A stretch of 64,000 nucleotides of DNA from Gallionellaceae bacterium (GTDB taxonomy: Bacteria > Pseudomonadota > Gammaproteobacteria > Burkholderiales > Gallionellaceae): positions 19,860-83,859 of the forward strand of contig WSYA01000002.1 of NCBI GenBank assembly GCA_009773615.1, given 5' to 3'. Under the pieces are notes generated by a model. It made no database searches. It saw nothing but the letters and a program-made list of their open reading frames with translations, and had not been told where the DNA came from. The translations under genes were made by a program, and so were the position numbers. Position 1 is the stretch's first letter, and each line of letters starts with the position of its first letter. Shown here one piece after another: positions 27,864-37,089 of the stretch.

Positions 27864-29909
27864 CTAGAAAAGCCATGAGCCAAGCTGGTAGAAATCGAAA
27901 TTACTGCTCCTGCCGCCCAGACAATCCGCCAGAAAGTCTTCTGATTTCCTGAACTGTTTCAAGCGCAGAGGCCAGCGTGTAATGCCGTGCCCAGCCTCCG
28001 GGATCAGCCAGAAGTCGACCTGTTTGTGCTGCTGCTTTAGCTTGGTCGCCAGTTCGATACTTTGCCCGGGGCGTACCCTCACATCGTTGCCTCCCTGGAT
28101 AATCATTAGCGGCTTGGTGATGTTGTCCGCTTTGAACAGTGGAGATTTTTCTTGCATGAGCAAGCGATCTGCCGGTTTGCCCGGGTCTCCTACATATTGA
28201 TGCCAGCGATCCATTTCGAATTTCCAGTATGGCGGAAAATCTGCGATCATTTTTGCCAGATCGCTCGGGCCGAAAATGTCGATGCCGCAGGCGAATGTTT
28301 CCGGGGTGAAGCTCAATCCCACCAAGGTTGCATAACCGCCGTAGCTGCCCCCGGCGATGGCGATCTTGCCGGGATCGGCGATGCCTTTATCAATCGCCCA
28401 TTGCACGCCATCCAACAGGTCGTTTTGCATCTTGCCCGCGAATTCGCCGATGGCCAGTTCCTGAAAGTGGCGCCCGTAACCGGCCGAGCCGCGATAATTG
28501 ATTTGCAGCACCGCGTAGCCACGGTTGGCGAAGAATTGAACTTCACCGTTGTAGCCCCAAGTATCGCGCCACCAAGGCCCGCCGTGTACCCACAACACCA
28601 TAGGCAAGTGCTGCGGCGGCACACCTTTGGGCAGGGTCAAGTAACCGTGCAACCTCAGGTTATCCCTGCTGGCGAATTCGATGGGCTGCATATCAGCGAG
28701 CAAGTCTGTGTACTCTAGGCTGGCGCTGGCTCCAAGCTTTTCAAGTTGGTCGTGTTCAACATTGTAGAGATACCATGCACGGCCTTTGTCGGAGTAAGCG
28801 GCAATCACCAGGTTATGGAATTGCGAGTCACTGCCATCAATGGCGAAGCCTGCCAGCGTGTTGTCGCGCAAAGAACTCAAGGGATTGCGCAGGGAGGGTT
28901 CCAGCATCGTCGCAGTGGGGTAGCCATGTTCAGTAAAGGCTACCAGTGGTTTGCCGGTGAGCGGGTGCGAATAAATGTACGAGATGTCCACGACCGGATC
29001 GCCAAAAACAAGTTTCTCCTCGCCAGATGCGTGCGCCAGTTCGATCAATACTTTTTTGTCCCGGCCCTTGTTCGTGAGCAGATAAATTCGGCTGCTATTT
29101 TCAACGATGCTGACGACTTGAACATCATCGTCCCACGCCCATTGATAAACCAGTTTGTAGCTCGAATCCCGCTGGCGCAGTTCGAGTGCAAATGCGTTTT
29201 CCTGTTTGACGATGCGTCCCTCCAACTCGCCTTGCGGCGAAGTCAGCCATTGGGTCACATTGCCAGGATTTTCTGCGACCAGTATTTTTTCTTTGGTGTT
29301 GATATTGACTTTGTACAGGTCGAAAACTGTTTTGTCGCGCTGGTTGTGGGCAATCAATACATGTTCTGGGTCGTTTATGATGGGGCGTGCAAATTGCGCC
29401 TTCACGCCGCCCCATGGCGAAATTAGCTCCCACTGTGGCTTTTCATCTGACTGTTCGGTATCCAATGTGACGTAGGCAAAATTTTCATCGCCCTGTTGGA
29501 TTGAAAAAATAAGTCGGCGGCTGTCTTGCGCCCATTCAAATTCGCCGTAAAAATTGCCCGCCGGAAGGGTGCGTATCTCGTTTTGAACTAGGTCTTTGAT
29601 GAAGAAATGCAAGGAAATGCCCTTGACGGCAACCCACGCCAGTTTCTTTCCGTCTGGCGAAATTTGATAGCCGAAATTGCTGCCCCGATTTGCCACGAAA
29701 TCCCGCACAGGAATCAATTCAGGCAACCCCTCGTTAATCTTTAAACTCAGGTGTGTGGCAGTTGTCGCGCAGCCCGCGAGCACGAGAATATTTAGCGTCA
29801 AAAAAAGCCGTTTAATCCAATTGCAGGGCTGCCACACTACCTGCTGGAAAAAAATAGGAGGCAGTGTTTTTGCCCGGAGGATCGGGATGGCAGAGGTGAT
29901 GTTTTCCAT
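27864..29909 (-). CDS. S9 family prolyl oligopeptidase-like lipoprotein
   Basis: About 681 residues. A hydrophobic segment ending in the lipobox LVLAGC near residue 47 suggests a lipoprotein, but the N-region before it is unusually long, so the real start may be a GTG 24 codons in. A TolB-like beta-propeller (SPDGKKLAWVA, EFEWAQDSRRLIFS) occupies the middle. The C-terminal alpha/beta hydrolase has HGGPWWRDTWGY, nucleophile in GGSYGGYATL, Asp in GGNDVRVRPGQS and His in PEAGHGIT. Members cleave peptides after proline or acylated residues. It lies 61 bases downstream of another secreted peptidase gene, both on the minus strand. Confidence 0.9.
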   Translation of the reverse strand: MENITSAIPILRAKTLPPIFFQQVVWQPCNWIKRLFLTLNILVLAGCATTATHLSLKINEGLPELIPVRDFVANRGSNFGYQISPDGKKLAWVAVKGISLHFFIKDLVQNEIRTLPAGNFYGEFEWAQDSRRLIFSIQQGDENFAYVTLDTEQSDEKPQWELISPWGGVKAQFARPIINDPEHVLIAHNQRDKTVFDLYKVNINTKEKILVAENPGNVTQWLTSPQGELEGRIVKQENAFALELRQRDSSYKLVYQWAWDDDVQVVSIVENSSRIYLLTNKGRDKKVLIELAHASGEEKLVFGDPVVDISYIYSHPLTGKPLVAFTEHGYPTATMLEPSLRNPLSSLRDNTLAGFAIDGSDSQFHNLVIAAYSDKGRAWYLYNVEHDQLEKLGASASLEYTDLLADMQPIEFASRDNLRLHGYLTLPKGVPPQHLPMVLWVHGGPWWRDTWGYNGEVQFFANRGYAVLQINYRGSAGYGRHFQELAIGEFAGKMQNDLLDGVQWAIDKGIADPGKIAIAGGSYGGYATLVGLSFTPETFACGIDIFGPSDLAKMIADFPPYWKFEMDRWHQYVGDPGKPADRLLMQEKSPLFKADNITKPLMIIQGGNDVRVRPGQSIELATKLKQQHKQVDFWLIPEAGHGITRWPLRLKQFRKSEDFLADCLGGRSSNFDFYQLGSWLF

Positions 29910-29970
29910 GGAAATCTTTAGATGTGGTTTGAATCAAATTGTGGCTCTGCGAATGGCATTATTTTGGCAC

Positions 29971-32847
29971 TCAGAAAGGAAGTCCCATCGAAAAATACGC
30001 CCGGTTGTCGCCGCCTTGATCGAAGCCGTGCGCAATGCCCACCGTCACACCCAGATGCAGCAAGTCATAGCCGAGCAAGGCTTCGCCGTTCCACGCCAGT
30101 CCCGCCCCCGTCTTGCACTGCACCGTTTCGCCCTGACGCCATGCGTCGCCGCTGTCGACGAATACAGACAAGGAGTGTCTGCCCAATCCCACCGGGGGAG
30201 AGGACCAGCCGTCATAGACCATGCCTAGCGGGATACGCCATTCGGCGCTGGCCAATCCGAGCTGTGTGCCGGTCAGCGAGGCCAGCCCAGAAGGATAGCC
30301 GCGCAACATGAAACGGCGCTTGCCGAGGTCGGTCGAGCCGCCAGGCGAGAAGGCGGTTTCGGTTTCCCCTCCCAGCGTGTAAGGGCGTATGCCGTTGTCG
30401 CCGGTGGCCACTAGTAGCCGGAGATAGAGCACATGGCTTGCGCCGAGATCGACGTATTCTTTCCAGTCGACTTGATGGGTATTGCCGCTATGGAAATTGG
30501 TGCCGATCAGTCCATAGCTTTCGCTGGTGAGTTGCACGCGCCGACCATCGGTCGGGCTGATTGAGCGCTGATATAACTCGGTGCTGTCATACCGTGCGAT
30601 TACGCCGGTTACGGTGTCCTGATAGTCCGAGAAGACATTGCCGTCTCGCGTGAACAGAGCTTTGAGGTGTTCGCTGGAGATGCCACCCGCCAGATAAATG
30701 CTGCGCTTCATGCTGTTGAACGAGTGATGCAGTAAAGCCTGATAACGAAGTTCATCGCTGCGGTATTGTCCGGGGTCGATGTTTGTTCCGTAGGTATACA
30801 GCTGGCGGTCGGCAGAAAGCGTCAGGGTGTTGATGAACTGATAGGAGGCATATCCACCCAGGGCGTGAATGTCGGTGTACAGGAAGGGGATAGCGCTCCA
30901 TTGGTGGAAGCCCAATACATCAGTGCCGTAGAGCGATACGCCCGCGAACGAATTCTGGTCGGGGGTGCTGGCAAAGAACGGAACCCATGAGCGCGGCATC
31001 AGCGTGTTCAATGCGGAGTAGTCCTGTACTCCTTCGTATGAAACGGGCTGGTAATCCGCCGCATTCACCAGTGCATCGATTTTGGGCGGGGTGTTCGAAT
31101 TGGCCGGATAAGCCGTGCCCGTGCGAGAGCCGGACGGCAGCGAACCAAGCGATATGCCCAGCGCGGTGTGCTCGGCAAGTCGATAGTTGCCATCCGGCAT
31201 TGCCACTGCTTCGTAGATGCCGGATGTGGAATTGCTCAACGTCTCGATTGTTTTATCGGCCAAGTTGATGCGGCGCAGATTCCACACTTTGTCGTGGTCG
31301 GAAACAAAATAGACGCTGTGGCCATCTTTGGAAAAATGCGGATGGACAATGCGGTCATCGTTCAAGGTGAGCGGATGCCATTGCTTGTCTTTGATGCCGA
31401 ACAGCTCGATGTTCCAGCCAGTGCGTTGCCGCTGTACCGAAGCGACAATTTGCCCGCCATCCGGCGACCATGCGATGTGACCCAGCGTGTCGCCTTGCGG
31501 CAATCCGGCAATCTGTTCGGGATGTCCGCCATCGGCATCCAGCAATACTAGGCGACTCAAACCTTGTTCCAGTTGCACCGCCGCGATTTTCCGGCCATCC
31601 GGGTGCCAGGCCGCGTGGACATGGCGACCGCAGGTGGTGATGCGCTCGGGAGCCGTCATGCCGGGCTTCCAGCGGTACAGATCGGCATAGAGTTTGATGT
31701 TGTCGCAGACCGTCATTTGGCTCAGCAGCAGTCCTGCTTCGTCCTGCCAGTCGAGGCTGTTGACATTCTCCGCATCGAACAGCGCTTCATTCGTGCCGTC
31801 GGCGCGTATGCGCCGCACCTGCGGGTGGGATGCCGAGTCGTCGTGGTGATAATACAAATCGCCATTGCCTGCGGCGGTCAGGGATCTGTTGAAATAGGGC
31901 TTTTCGTAGACGGGTTTGGACGCTGCCGCACCTTCCTGTTTGAGCTTGGCGAGTTGCGGTTCGAAACGATGGCGCAAGTAAACCTGAAAATCGCCCCATA
32001 CCTCATCGGCGGTTTTGCCGAATATGAGTTTCGAGCGTTTGTCCATGCGCCAGGGGATGATGTTTTCAGCGTAGATACGGATATAGTTTACGGCCGCATC
32101 GCGGCCATAACGCTCGCTGATAAATTTGAAAAAATAAGCGCCATACATATAATTCAGGCCGTAAGGCCAACGGCTGCCGCTGTATCCCTCGAAGCTGATT
32201 TCGGTAAATGAACGCAAGCCGTGCTGTACCTCCATGCGCATTTTTGCTTCGTACCATGCATTGTTCAGACGCCCATATCCGCCTGCATTATCGGACTCTC
32301 CATACACGGCAAAGCCCTCGGTCACCCAGCTGGGGGCGAATATCTGCGGGAAGGTCGCCACGGTCATCAGCTCATACGGGCGTCCAAAAAATTCGCGCAA
32401 GGATTTGCTGGTTCCGTAAGCCATATCGAGATGCAAGATGTGTATGTACTCGTGCGTGAATACGTATTCCATCCACGGGTTTTGATCCATGACATCGCCT
32501 TCGGTCGGCGTCGGCATGTAGATATAGAACTGGTTGTAGGGAATGGGCGTGGCCGCGCCGTTGGAGAAATCCACACTGTCCAGAATGACGATCTCGGTTT
32601 TGTCTTCGGGAATCCAGCCGATCCATTGGGTCAGTTTGTTGTGGACGCGTTCGGCGATTGCGCCCATCTGCTGCGCATACGCCTTGTGCGTCGCTTCATG
32701 ATGAATGCTGAAATGCGGTGTCGTCAGCGTTTTCCATTGCTTGGACGAGTCGGGGCGCAAAAAATTTGGGTCAGTCGGAGTATGTGCCGAGGCTACGTTG
32801 CAATCAACAAGAAGGGCGATTGCAAGCAAAACGGATAGTAGTTTCAT
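29971..32847 (-). CDS. Secreted metallopeptidase-like protein with TolB propeller and C-terminal outer-membrane barrel
   Basis: A 958-residue three-part protein. After a signal peptide (cleaved near VASA-HTP) comes a gluzincin-type domain with zinc motif HEYIH at 132-136 and the likely third ligand Glu177 in WVTEGFA. A TolB-like propeller follows at about 330-590 (WHPDGRKIAAVQ, WSPDGGQIVASVQ, HFSKDGHSVYFVSD). The last 300 residues resemble an Omp85/D15-type barrel (RRFMLRGYPSG, AEWRIPLG, SVFVDSGDAW) ending in Phe. It is probably anchored in the outer membrane with the peptidase in the periplasm. Substrate unknown. The start MKLLSVLLAIALL was chosen over an in-frame upstream ATG because it gives a proper signal peptide. 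Confidence 0.85.
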   Translation of the reverse strand: MKLLSVLLAIALLVDCNVASAHTPTDPNFLRPDSSKQWKTLTTPHFSIHHEATHKAYAQQMGAIAERVHNKLTQWIGWIPEDKTEIVILDSVDFSNGAATPIPYNQFYIYMPTPTEGDVMDQNPWMEYVFTHEYIHILHLDMAYGTSKSLREFFGRPYELMTVATFPQIFAPSWVTEGFAVYGESDNAGGYGRLNNAWYEAKMRMEVQHGLRSFTEISFEGYSGSRWPYGLNYMYGAYFFKFISERYGRDAAVNYIRIYAENIIPWRMDKRSKLIFGKTADEVWGDFQVYLRHRFEPQLAKLKQEGAAASKPVYEKPYFNRSLTAAGNGDLYYHHDDSASHPQVRRIRADGTNEALFDAENVNSLDWQDEAGLLLSQMTVCDNIKLYADLYRWKPGMTAPERITTCGRHVHAAWHPDGRKIAAVQLEQGLSRLVLLDADGGHPEQIAGLPQGDTLGHIAWSPDGGQIVASVQRQRTGWNIELFGIKDKQWHPLTLNDDRIVHPHFSKDGHSVYFVSDHDKVWNLRRINLADKTIETLSNSTSGIYEAVAMPDGNYRLAEHTALGISLGSLPSGSRTGTAYPANSNTPPKIDALVNAADYQPVSYEGVQDYSALNTLMPRSWVPFFASTPDQNSFAGVSLYGTDVLGFHQWSAIPFLYTDIHALGGYASYQFINTLTLSADRQLYTYGTNIDPGQYRSDELRYQALLHHSFNSMKRSIYLAGGISSEHLKALFTRDGNVFSDYQDTVTGVIARYDSTELYQRSISPTDGRRVQLTSESYGLIGTNFHSGNTHQVDWKEYVDLGASHVLYLRLLVATGDNGIRPYTLGGETETAFSPGGSTDLGKRRFMLRGYPSGLASLTGTQLGLASAEWRIPLGMVYDGWSSPPVGLGRHSLSVFVDSGDAWRQGETVQCKTGAGLAWNGEALLGYDLLHLGVTVGIAHGFDQGGDNRAYFSMGLPF

Positions 32848-33004
32848 AATCTCAATCGTTTGGTTTGAGGGGGCGAATAATACCAATTTGCAAGGTTAAC
32901 TCTGTTCTTCAGAGTATATCGCTCTGCAAAAGAGAGCGTCAATGGGTGCTTCTGTTTAAAGATGAACTGAATCGAAACAGGTGTCAGTTTTGACTGAGGA
33001 ATGA

Positions 33005-33032
33005 AACGGCGCGACAGAGGTGTCGCGCCGTT
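33005..33032. terminator. Perfect hairpin downstream of dnaJ
   Basis: AACGGCGCGACA, loop GAGG, TGTCGCGCCGTT: a 12-bp perfect stem. Read in the dnaJ direction it is followed by TTTCATT, a weak U-tract. It is the second of two hairpins after dnaJ. Confidence 0.65.
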
Positions 33033-33046
33033 GTCTATGCGGGAGG

Positions 33047-33074
33047 TGACTGAGCCACTTCAGTGGCTCAGTCA
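33047..33074. terminator. Second hairpin downstream of dnaJ
   Basis: TGACTGAGCCACT and AGTGGCTCAGTCA form a 13-bp perfect stem with a two-base loop, 11 bases after the dnaJ stop. No T-run follows, so it may be a 3'-end stabiliser working with the neighbouring stem. Confidence 0.5.
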
Positions 33075-33085
33075 TGGCTGCAAAA

Positions 33086-34219
33086 TTAGCCGAAGAACTC
33101 TTTTACCTTACCCATCCACGATTTCGCACGTGGGCTGTGGCGGGCACTGTCTTGCTCGCTGATGCTCTCGAATTCACGCAGCAGCTCTTTTTGACGTTCC
33201 GTTAGATTGGATGGCGTTTCGACCACGACGTGACAATTCAAATCGCCATGTGAGTTGGTGCGCATGCCTTTGATGCCTTTGCCGCGCAGGCGGAATATCT
33301 TTCCGCTTTGTGTCTCGGCGGGAATCTTGATGCTCGCCTTGCCGTCCAGCGTGGGGATTTCGATTTCGCCACCCAACGCGGCGGTGCTGAAGCTGATCGG
33401 CATTTCGCAATGCAGATCGTCGCCTTCGCGCTGAAACACGCTGTGCGGGCGAATGTGGATCTCCACATACAGATCGCCGCTCGGTGCGCCGTGGCTGCCC
33501 GCTTCGCCGTGGCCGCTGTGGCGCAAACGCATACCGGTGTCGATACCGGCCGGGATTTTGATTTCCAGCGTTTTGTGTTTTTTGACTTTACCCGCGCCGT
33601 GGCATGAGGTGCAGGGCGAGCTGATCTGTTTGCCGCTGCCGTGACAGCGCGGGCAAGTTTGCTGGATGGAGAAGAAGCCCTGTTGCATGCGCACTTGTCC
33701 GTGACCGGCACAGGTCTGGCAGGTGGTCGCATTGGTGCCCGGTTTGGCACCGGTACCTTTGCAGGTTTCGCACTCATCCATGGTGGGGATGCGAATCTGC
33801 TTTTGCGCGCCGCGCGCTGCTTCTTCCAGCGTGACTTCCAAGTTGTAGCGCAGATCAGAGCCGCGATGCGCCTGGCTGCGCCCATTGCCGCCACGGGCGC
33901 CGCCGAAGATGTCGCCGAAGATGTCGCCGAAATCAAAACCGCCCGCACCCGCGCCACCTGCACCGAACGGACTGCCGCCGCCCATGCCGCCGGACTCGAA
34001 TGCCGCGTGTCCATACTGGTCGTAAGCCGCGCGCTTCTGGCCGTCGCTCAATGTTTCGTAAGCCTCTTTCGCTTCTTTGAAATGCTCCTCCGCTTTCGGG
34101 TTGTCCGGATTGCGGTCAGGATGATGCTTCATCGCCAGTTTGCGATAAGCCTTTTTGATCTCTTCCTCGGATGCATCTTTGTTGATGCCGAGGACTTCGT
34201 AGTAATCTTTTTTTGACAT
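33086..34219 (-). CDS. dnaJ: Chaperone protein DnaJ (Hsp40)
   Basis: A 377-residue type I Hsp40. The J domain carries His-Pro-Asp at 33-35 (KHHPDRNP), which stimulates DnaK ATPase. A Gly/Phe-rich linker ([19 protein letters not shown]) follows, then four zinc motifs ([32 protein letters not shown]) and the C-terminal substrate-binding domains. It is the last gene of the grpE-dnaK-dnaJ cluster, with a repeat element between dnaK and dnaJ. Confidence 0.98.
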   Translation of the reverse strand: MSKKDYYEVLGINKDASEEEIKKAYRKLAMKHHPDRNPDNPKAEEHFKEAKEAYETLSDGQKRAAYDQYGHAAFESGGMGGGSPFGAGGAGAGGFDFGDIFGDIFGGARGGNGRSQAHRGSDLRYNLEVTLEEAARGAQKQIRIPTMDECETCKGTGAKPGTNATTCQTCAGHGQVRMQQGFFSIQQTCPRCHGSGKQISSPCTSCHGAGKVKKHKTLEIKIPAGIDTGMRLRHSGHGEAGSHGAPSGDLYVEIHIRPHSVFQREGDDLHCEMPISFSTAALGGEIEIPTLDGKASIKIPAETQSGKIFRLRGKGIKGMRTNSHGDLNCHVVVETPSNLTERQKELLREFESISEQDSARHSPRAKSWMGKVKEFFG

Positions 34220-34331
34220 AGTCGTTAGTCGTTAGTCACTAGTCGTTAGTAATTAGTCGCTAGTCACTAGTTGAAAAGCAAACCCAACCCAACGGGTTCA
34301 ACTAACGACTAACGTCTAGCGACTACCAACT
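34220..34331. repeat. AGTCGTT-heptamer inverted repeat, copy 2 (dnaK/dnaJ)
   Basis: Left arm of imperfect heptamers (AGTCGTTAGTCGTTAGTCAC onward), right arm ACTAACGACTAACGTCTAGC onward, around a short centre that includes AACCCAACCCAACGGGTT. It fills almost the whole dnaK-dnaJ gap. Confidence 0.85.
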
Positions 34332-34337
34332 GTTTTT

Positions 34338-36272
34338 TTACTTCTTGTCTTTTACTTCAGTGAACTCGGCATCCACCACGTTGTCGTCATGCGGAGCAGC
34401 TCCTGCGGACTGTTGCGCGCCGCCTTCAGCACCCGCGGCTTGCGCCTTGGCTTGTTCGGCGGCGTACATCTTTTCGCCCAGCTTCTGCGCGGCGGTTGCC
34501 AATGCTTCGGATTTGGCAGTGATGGCGTCTTTGTCATTCTCCTTCACTACTTCTTCCGCTTCTTTTAAGGCGGCTTCGATAGCGGATTTCTCTTCAGCAC
34601 TCAATTGCTCGCCGTATTCTTTCATCGACTTGTTGGTAGAGTGGATCAGCGCGTCCAACTGGTTGCGTGCGGTGACCAATTCAATCGCCTTTTTGTCTTC
34701 GTCTGCGTGTGATTCTGCATCGTCCACCATGCGTTGGATTTCAGCCTCAGACAAACCGGAACTGGCTTGGATCTTGATCTTGTTTTCTTTGCCGGTCGCC
34801 TTGTCTTTTGCCGATACGTGCAAAATGCCGTTCGCGTCAATGTCGAAAGTTACTTCGATCTGCGGCATGCCGCGTGGAGAAGGAGGAATGTCGGACAGGT
34901 TGAACTGACCCAGGCTCTTGTTGCCGGAAGCCACTTCGCGCTCGCCTTGCAGCACATGGATAGTTACCGCGTTCTGGTTGTCTTCGGCGGTGGAGAACAC
35001 TTGCGATGCCTTGGTCGGAATCGTGGTGTTCTTCTTGATGAGCTTGGTCATCACGCTACCCATGGTCTCGATACCCAGAGATAACGGAGTCACGTCCAGC
35101 AGCAGCACGTCCTTTACTTCTCCTTGCAACACGCCACCCTGAATCGAAGCGCCAACAGCAACGGCTTCGTCCGGGTTCACATCCTTGCGCGGCTCCTTGC
35201 CGAAAAATTCTTTAACCTTTTCCTGCACTTTAGGCATACGAGTCTGACCGCCGACCAGAATCACGTCGGCAATGTCGGTGTTGCTCACGCCCGCATCTTT
35301 CATGGCGATTTTGCACGGCTCGATGGTGCGCGCGATTAGGTCTTCCACGATGCTTTCCAATTTCGCACGAGTAATCTTCACGGCCAAGTGTTTCGGGCCG
35401 GTCGCGTCTGCGGTGATGTAAGGCAGATTCACTTCGGTTTGCTGTGCGGAAGATAATTCGATCTTGGCTTTTTCTGCCGCGTCTTTAAGGCGCTGCAATG
35501 CCAGCATGTCCTTCTTCAGGTCGATGCCGCTTTCTTTCTTGAATTCTTCCACCAGATGCTCGATCACGCGCATGTCGAAGTCTTCGCCGCCCAAGAATGT
35601 GTCGCCGTTGGTGGACAACACTTCGAACTGGTGCTCACCGTCGATCTCGGAAATGTCGATGATAGAGATGTCGAATGTACCGCCGCCCAAGTCATACACC
35701 GCGATCTTGCGGTCGCCTTCCTGCTTGTCCATACCGAACGCCAATGCGGCGGCGGTCGGCTCGTTGATGATGCGTTTCACATCCAGACCGGCGATACGGC
35801 CCGCGTCTTTAGTGGCCTGGCGCTGGCTGTCGTTGAAGTAAGCCGGGACGGTGATGACGGCCTCGGTGACTTCTTCGCCCAGATAATCTTCGGCGGTCTT
35901 CTTCATCTTGATCAGCACCTGCGCGGAAATTTCCGGTGCGGAAATGTCCTTGTCGCGCACCTTGATCCATGCATCGCCGTTCTTGGCTTTCACGATGGAG
36001 TACGGAACCATGCCGATGTCTTTTTGTACCATCGGCTCTTCAAAGCGGCGACCGATCAGGCGCTTCACGCCGTACAGCGTGTTCTTCGGGTTGGTTACGG
36101 CCTGACGCTTGGCGGCTGCGCCGACCAACACTTCGCCGTCTTCCATGTAAGCGATGATGGACGGTGTAGTGCGAGCGCCTTCGGCATTCTCGATCACTTT
36201 AGGCTTGCCGTTTTCCATAACGGATACGCAAGAATTGGTCGTCCCCAAGTCAATACCGATAATCTTTCCCAT
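34338..36272 (-). CDS. dnaK: Chaperone protein DnaK (Hsp70)
   Basis: A 644-residue Hsp70. The ATPase domain has [49 protein letters not shown] and [15 protein letters not shown]. The linker [18 protein letters not shown] precedes the substrate-binding domain. The C-terminus ends in the usual acidic EEVD-like tail ([16 protein letters not shown]). It folds and protects proteins with GrpE and DnaJ. A sigma-32-type promoter lies directly upstream, so dnaK can be induced apart from grpE. Confidence 0.99.
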   Translation of the reverse strand: MGKIIGIDLGTTNSCVSVMENGKPKVIENAEGARTTPSIIAYMEDGEVLVGAAAKRQAVTNPKNTLYGVKRLIGRRFEEPMVQKDIGMVPYSIVKAKNGDAWIKVRDKDISAPEISAQVLIKMKKTAEDYLGEEVTEAVITVPAYFNDSQRQATKDAGRIAGLDVKRIINEPTAAALAFGMDKQEGDRKIAVYDLGGGTFDISIIDISEIDGEHQFEVLSTNGDTFLGGEDFDMRVIEHLVEEFKKESGIDLKKDMLALQRLKDAAEKAKIELSSAQQTEVNLPYITADATGPKHLAVKITRAKLESIVEDLIARTIEPCKIAMKDAGVSNTDIADVILVGGQTRMPKVQEKVKEFFGKEPRKDVNPDEAVAVGASIQGGVLQGEVKDVLLLDVTPLSLGIETMGSVMTKLIKKNTTIPTKASQVFSTAEDNQNAVTIHVLQGEREVASGNKSLGQFNLSDIPPSPRGMPQIEVTFDIDANGILHVSAKDKATGKENKIKIQASSGLSEAEIQRMVDDAESHADEDKKAIELVTARNQLDALIHSTNKSMKEYGEQLSAEEKSAIEAALKEAEEVVKENDKDAITAKSEALATAAQKLGEKMYAAEQAKAQAAGAEGGAQQSAGAAPHDDNVVDAEFTEVKDKK

Positions 36273-36321
36273 GATGCTATTTCCTTTCAGTTGAATGTTT
36301 TTACTGCCACGCAGCCCTTTG

Positions 36322-36346
36322 TTGGGGCGGCTTCCAATATTTCAAG
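36322..36346 (-). promoter_or_regulatory. Sigma-32 heat-shock promoter of dnaK
   Basis: Read on the minus strand: CTTGAA, 13 bases, CCCCAA, matching the sigma-32 consensus CTTGAA-N13/14-CCCCAT. It lies about 50 bases ahead of the dnaK ATG, between the gene and repeat copy 3. Confidence 0.85.
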
Positions 36347-36354
36347 TGTGACTT

Positions 36355-36437
36355 CTAGTCGTTAGTCGTTAGTTACTAGTTAAAGCAGAGCGGCTCGCAG
36401 CCCTAACTAGCGACTAACATCTAACGACTAGCGACTG
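36355..36437. repeat. AGTCGTT-heptamer inverted repeat, copy 3 (grpE/dnaK)
   Basis: Left arm TAGTCGTTAGTCGTTAGTTA, right arm ACTAGCGACTAACATCTAAC followed by GACTAGCGACTGC, around a short centre (AAGCAGAGCGGCTCGCAGCCC). It ends three bases from the grpE stop and next to the dnaK promoter. Confidence 0.85.
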
Positions 36438-36439
36438 CT

Positions 36440-36973
36440 TCATTTCCCCTTCGCCACGATCACCAGTGCCGGGCGCAATACGCGCTCGTTCAGCGTATAT
36501 CCGCGCTGCATCACCGTCACCACCGTGTTGGCTTCCTGCTCGCTCTCAATCATGCCGATGGCCTGATGCTTGTGCGCGTCGAATTTTTCGCCTACCGGAT
36601 TAACTTCCTTGATGTGGAATTTCTCGAACACGCTGGACAGCTGTTTGAGCGTCAGTTCCATGCCGCTTTTGAAGCTTTCCACACTGGCGGTTTCCACGGC
36701 CAGACCCGCTTGCAGACTGTCCATCACGGCCAGCATCTCGTTGGAAAAACGCTCCACGGCGAATTTTTGCGCCTTGCTGATGTCCTCCTGCGCGCGGCGG
36801 CGGATGTTCTCGCCTTCGGCCTTGGCGCGCAGCCATGCGTCATGGTGCTCTTGTGCGTTCAGCTCGGCTAGCTTGAGCATCTCTTCCATGCTGGGCATCA
36901 CTTCCGGGGCGGCGTGCTCGGCTGCATTGTCCGGCTGTTGCTCGTTTTGTGCGGTATTTTCAGCGTGTTTCAT
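36440..36973 (-). CDS. grpE: Nucleotide exchange factor GrpE
   Basis: A 177-residue GrpE that releases ADP from DnaK. The acidic, Gln/Glu-rich N-terminus is followed by the long coiled-coil ([34 protein letters not shown], with its RAxAENxRRR-type signature) and the beta-wing with [13 protein letters not shown] and [28 protein letters not shown] precedes the chosen ATG; an in-frame start 105 bases earlier would cover the promoter. hrcA, often found upstream of grpE, is absent. Confidence 0.97.
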   Translation of the reverse strand: MKHAENTAQNEQQPDNAAEHAAPEVMPSMEEMLKLAELNAQEHHDAWLRAKAEGENIRRRAQEDISKAQKFAVERFSNEMLAVMDSLQAGLAVETASVESFKSGMELTLKQLSSVFEKFHIKEVNPVGEKFDAHKHQAIGMIESEQEANTVVTVMQRGYTLNERVLRPALVIVAKGK

Positions 36974-37001
36974 ATATCTCTCCAATCTTCGATTTTCAGC
37001 A

Positions 37002-37030
37002 AATTGGGGCGGTAGTGCGTATTTCAAGGG
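37002..37030 (-). promoter_or_regulatory. Sigma-32 heat-shock promoter of grpE
   Basis: Read on the minus strand: CCCTTGAA, 13 bases, CCCCAATT, an excellent match to the sigma-32 consensus. It lies about 30 bases ahead of the grpE ATG. No CIRCE inverted repeat is seen, consistent with the absence of hrcA. Confidence 0.9.
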
Positions 37031-37089
37031 CTTAGGTAAAAATATTTTTGCGCATGAGATAATGCACGCCGTTCGCAAACCGTCTTGTC

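Noticed and set aside
21523..36437. Heptamer repeats as a CRISPR array
   Set aside because: Units are 7-10 bases, directly adjacent and inverted around one centre, with no regular unique spacers and no cas genes.
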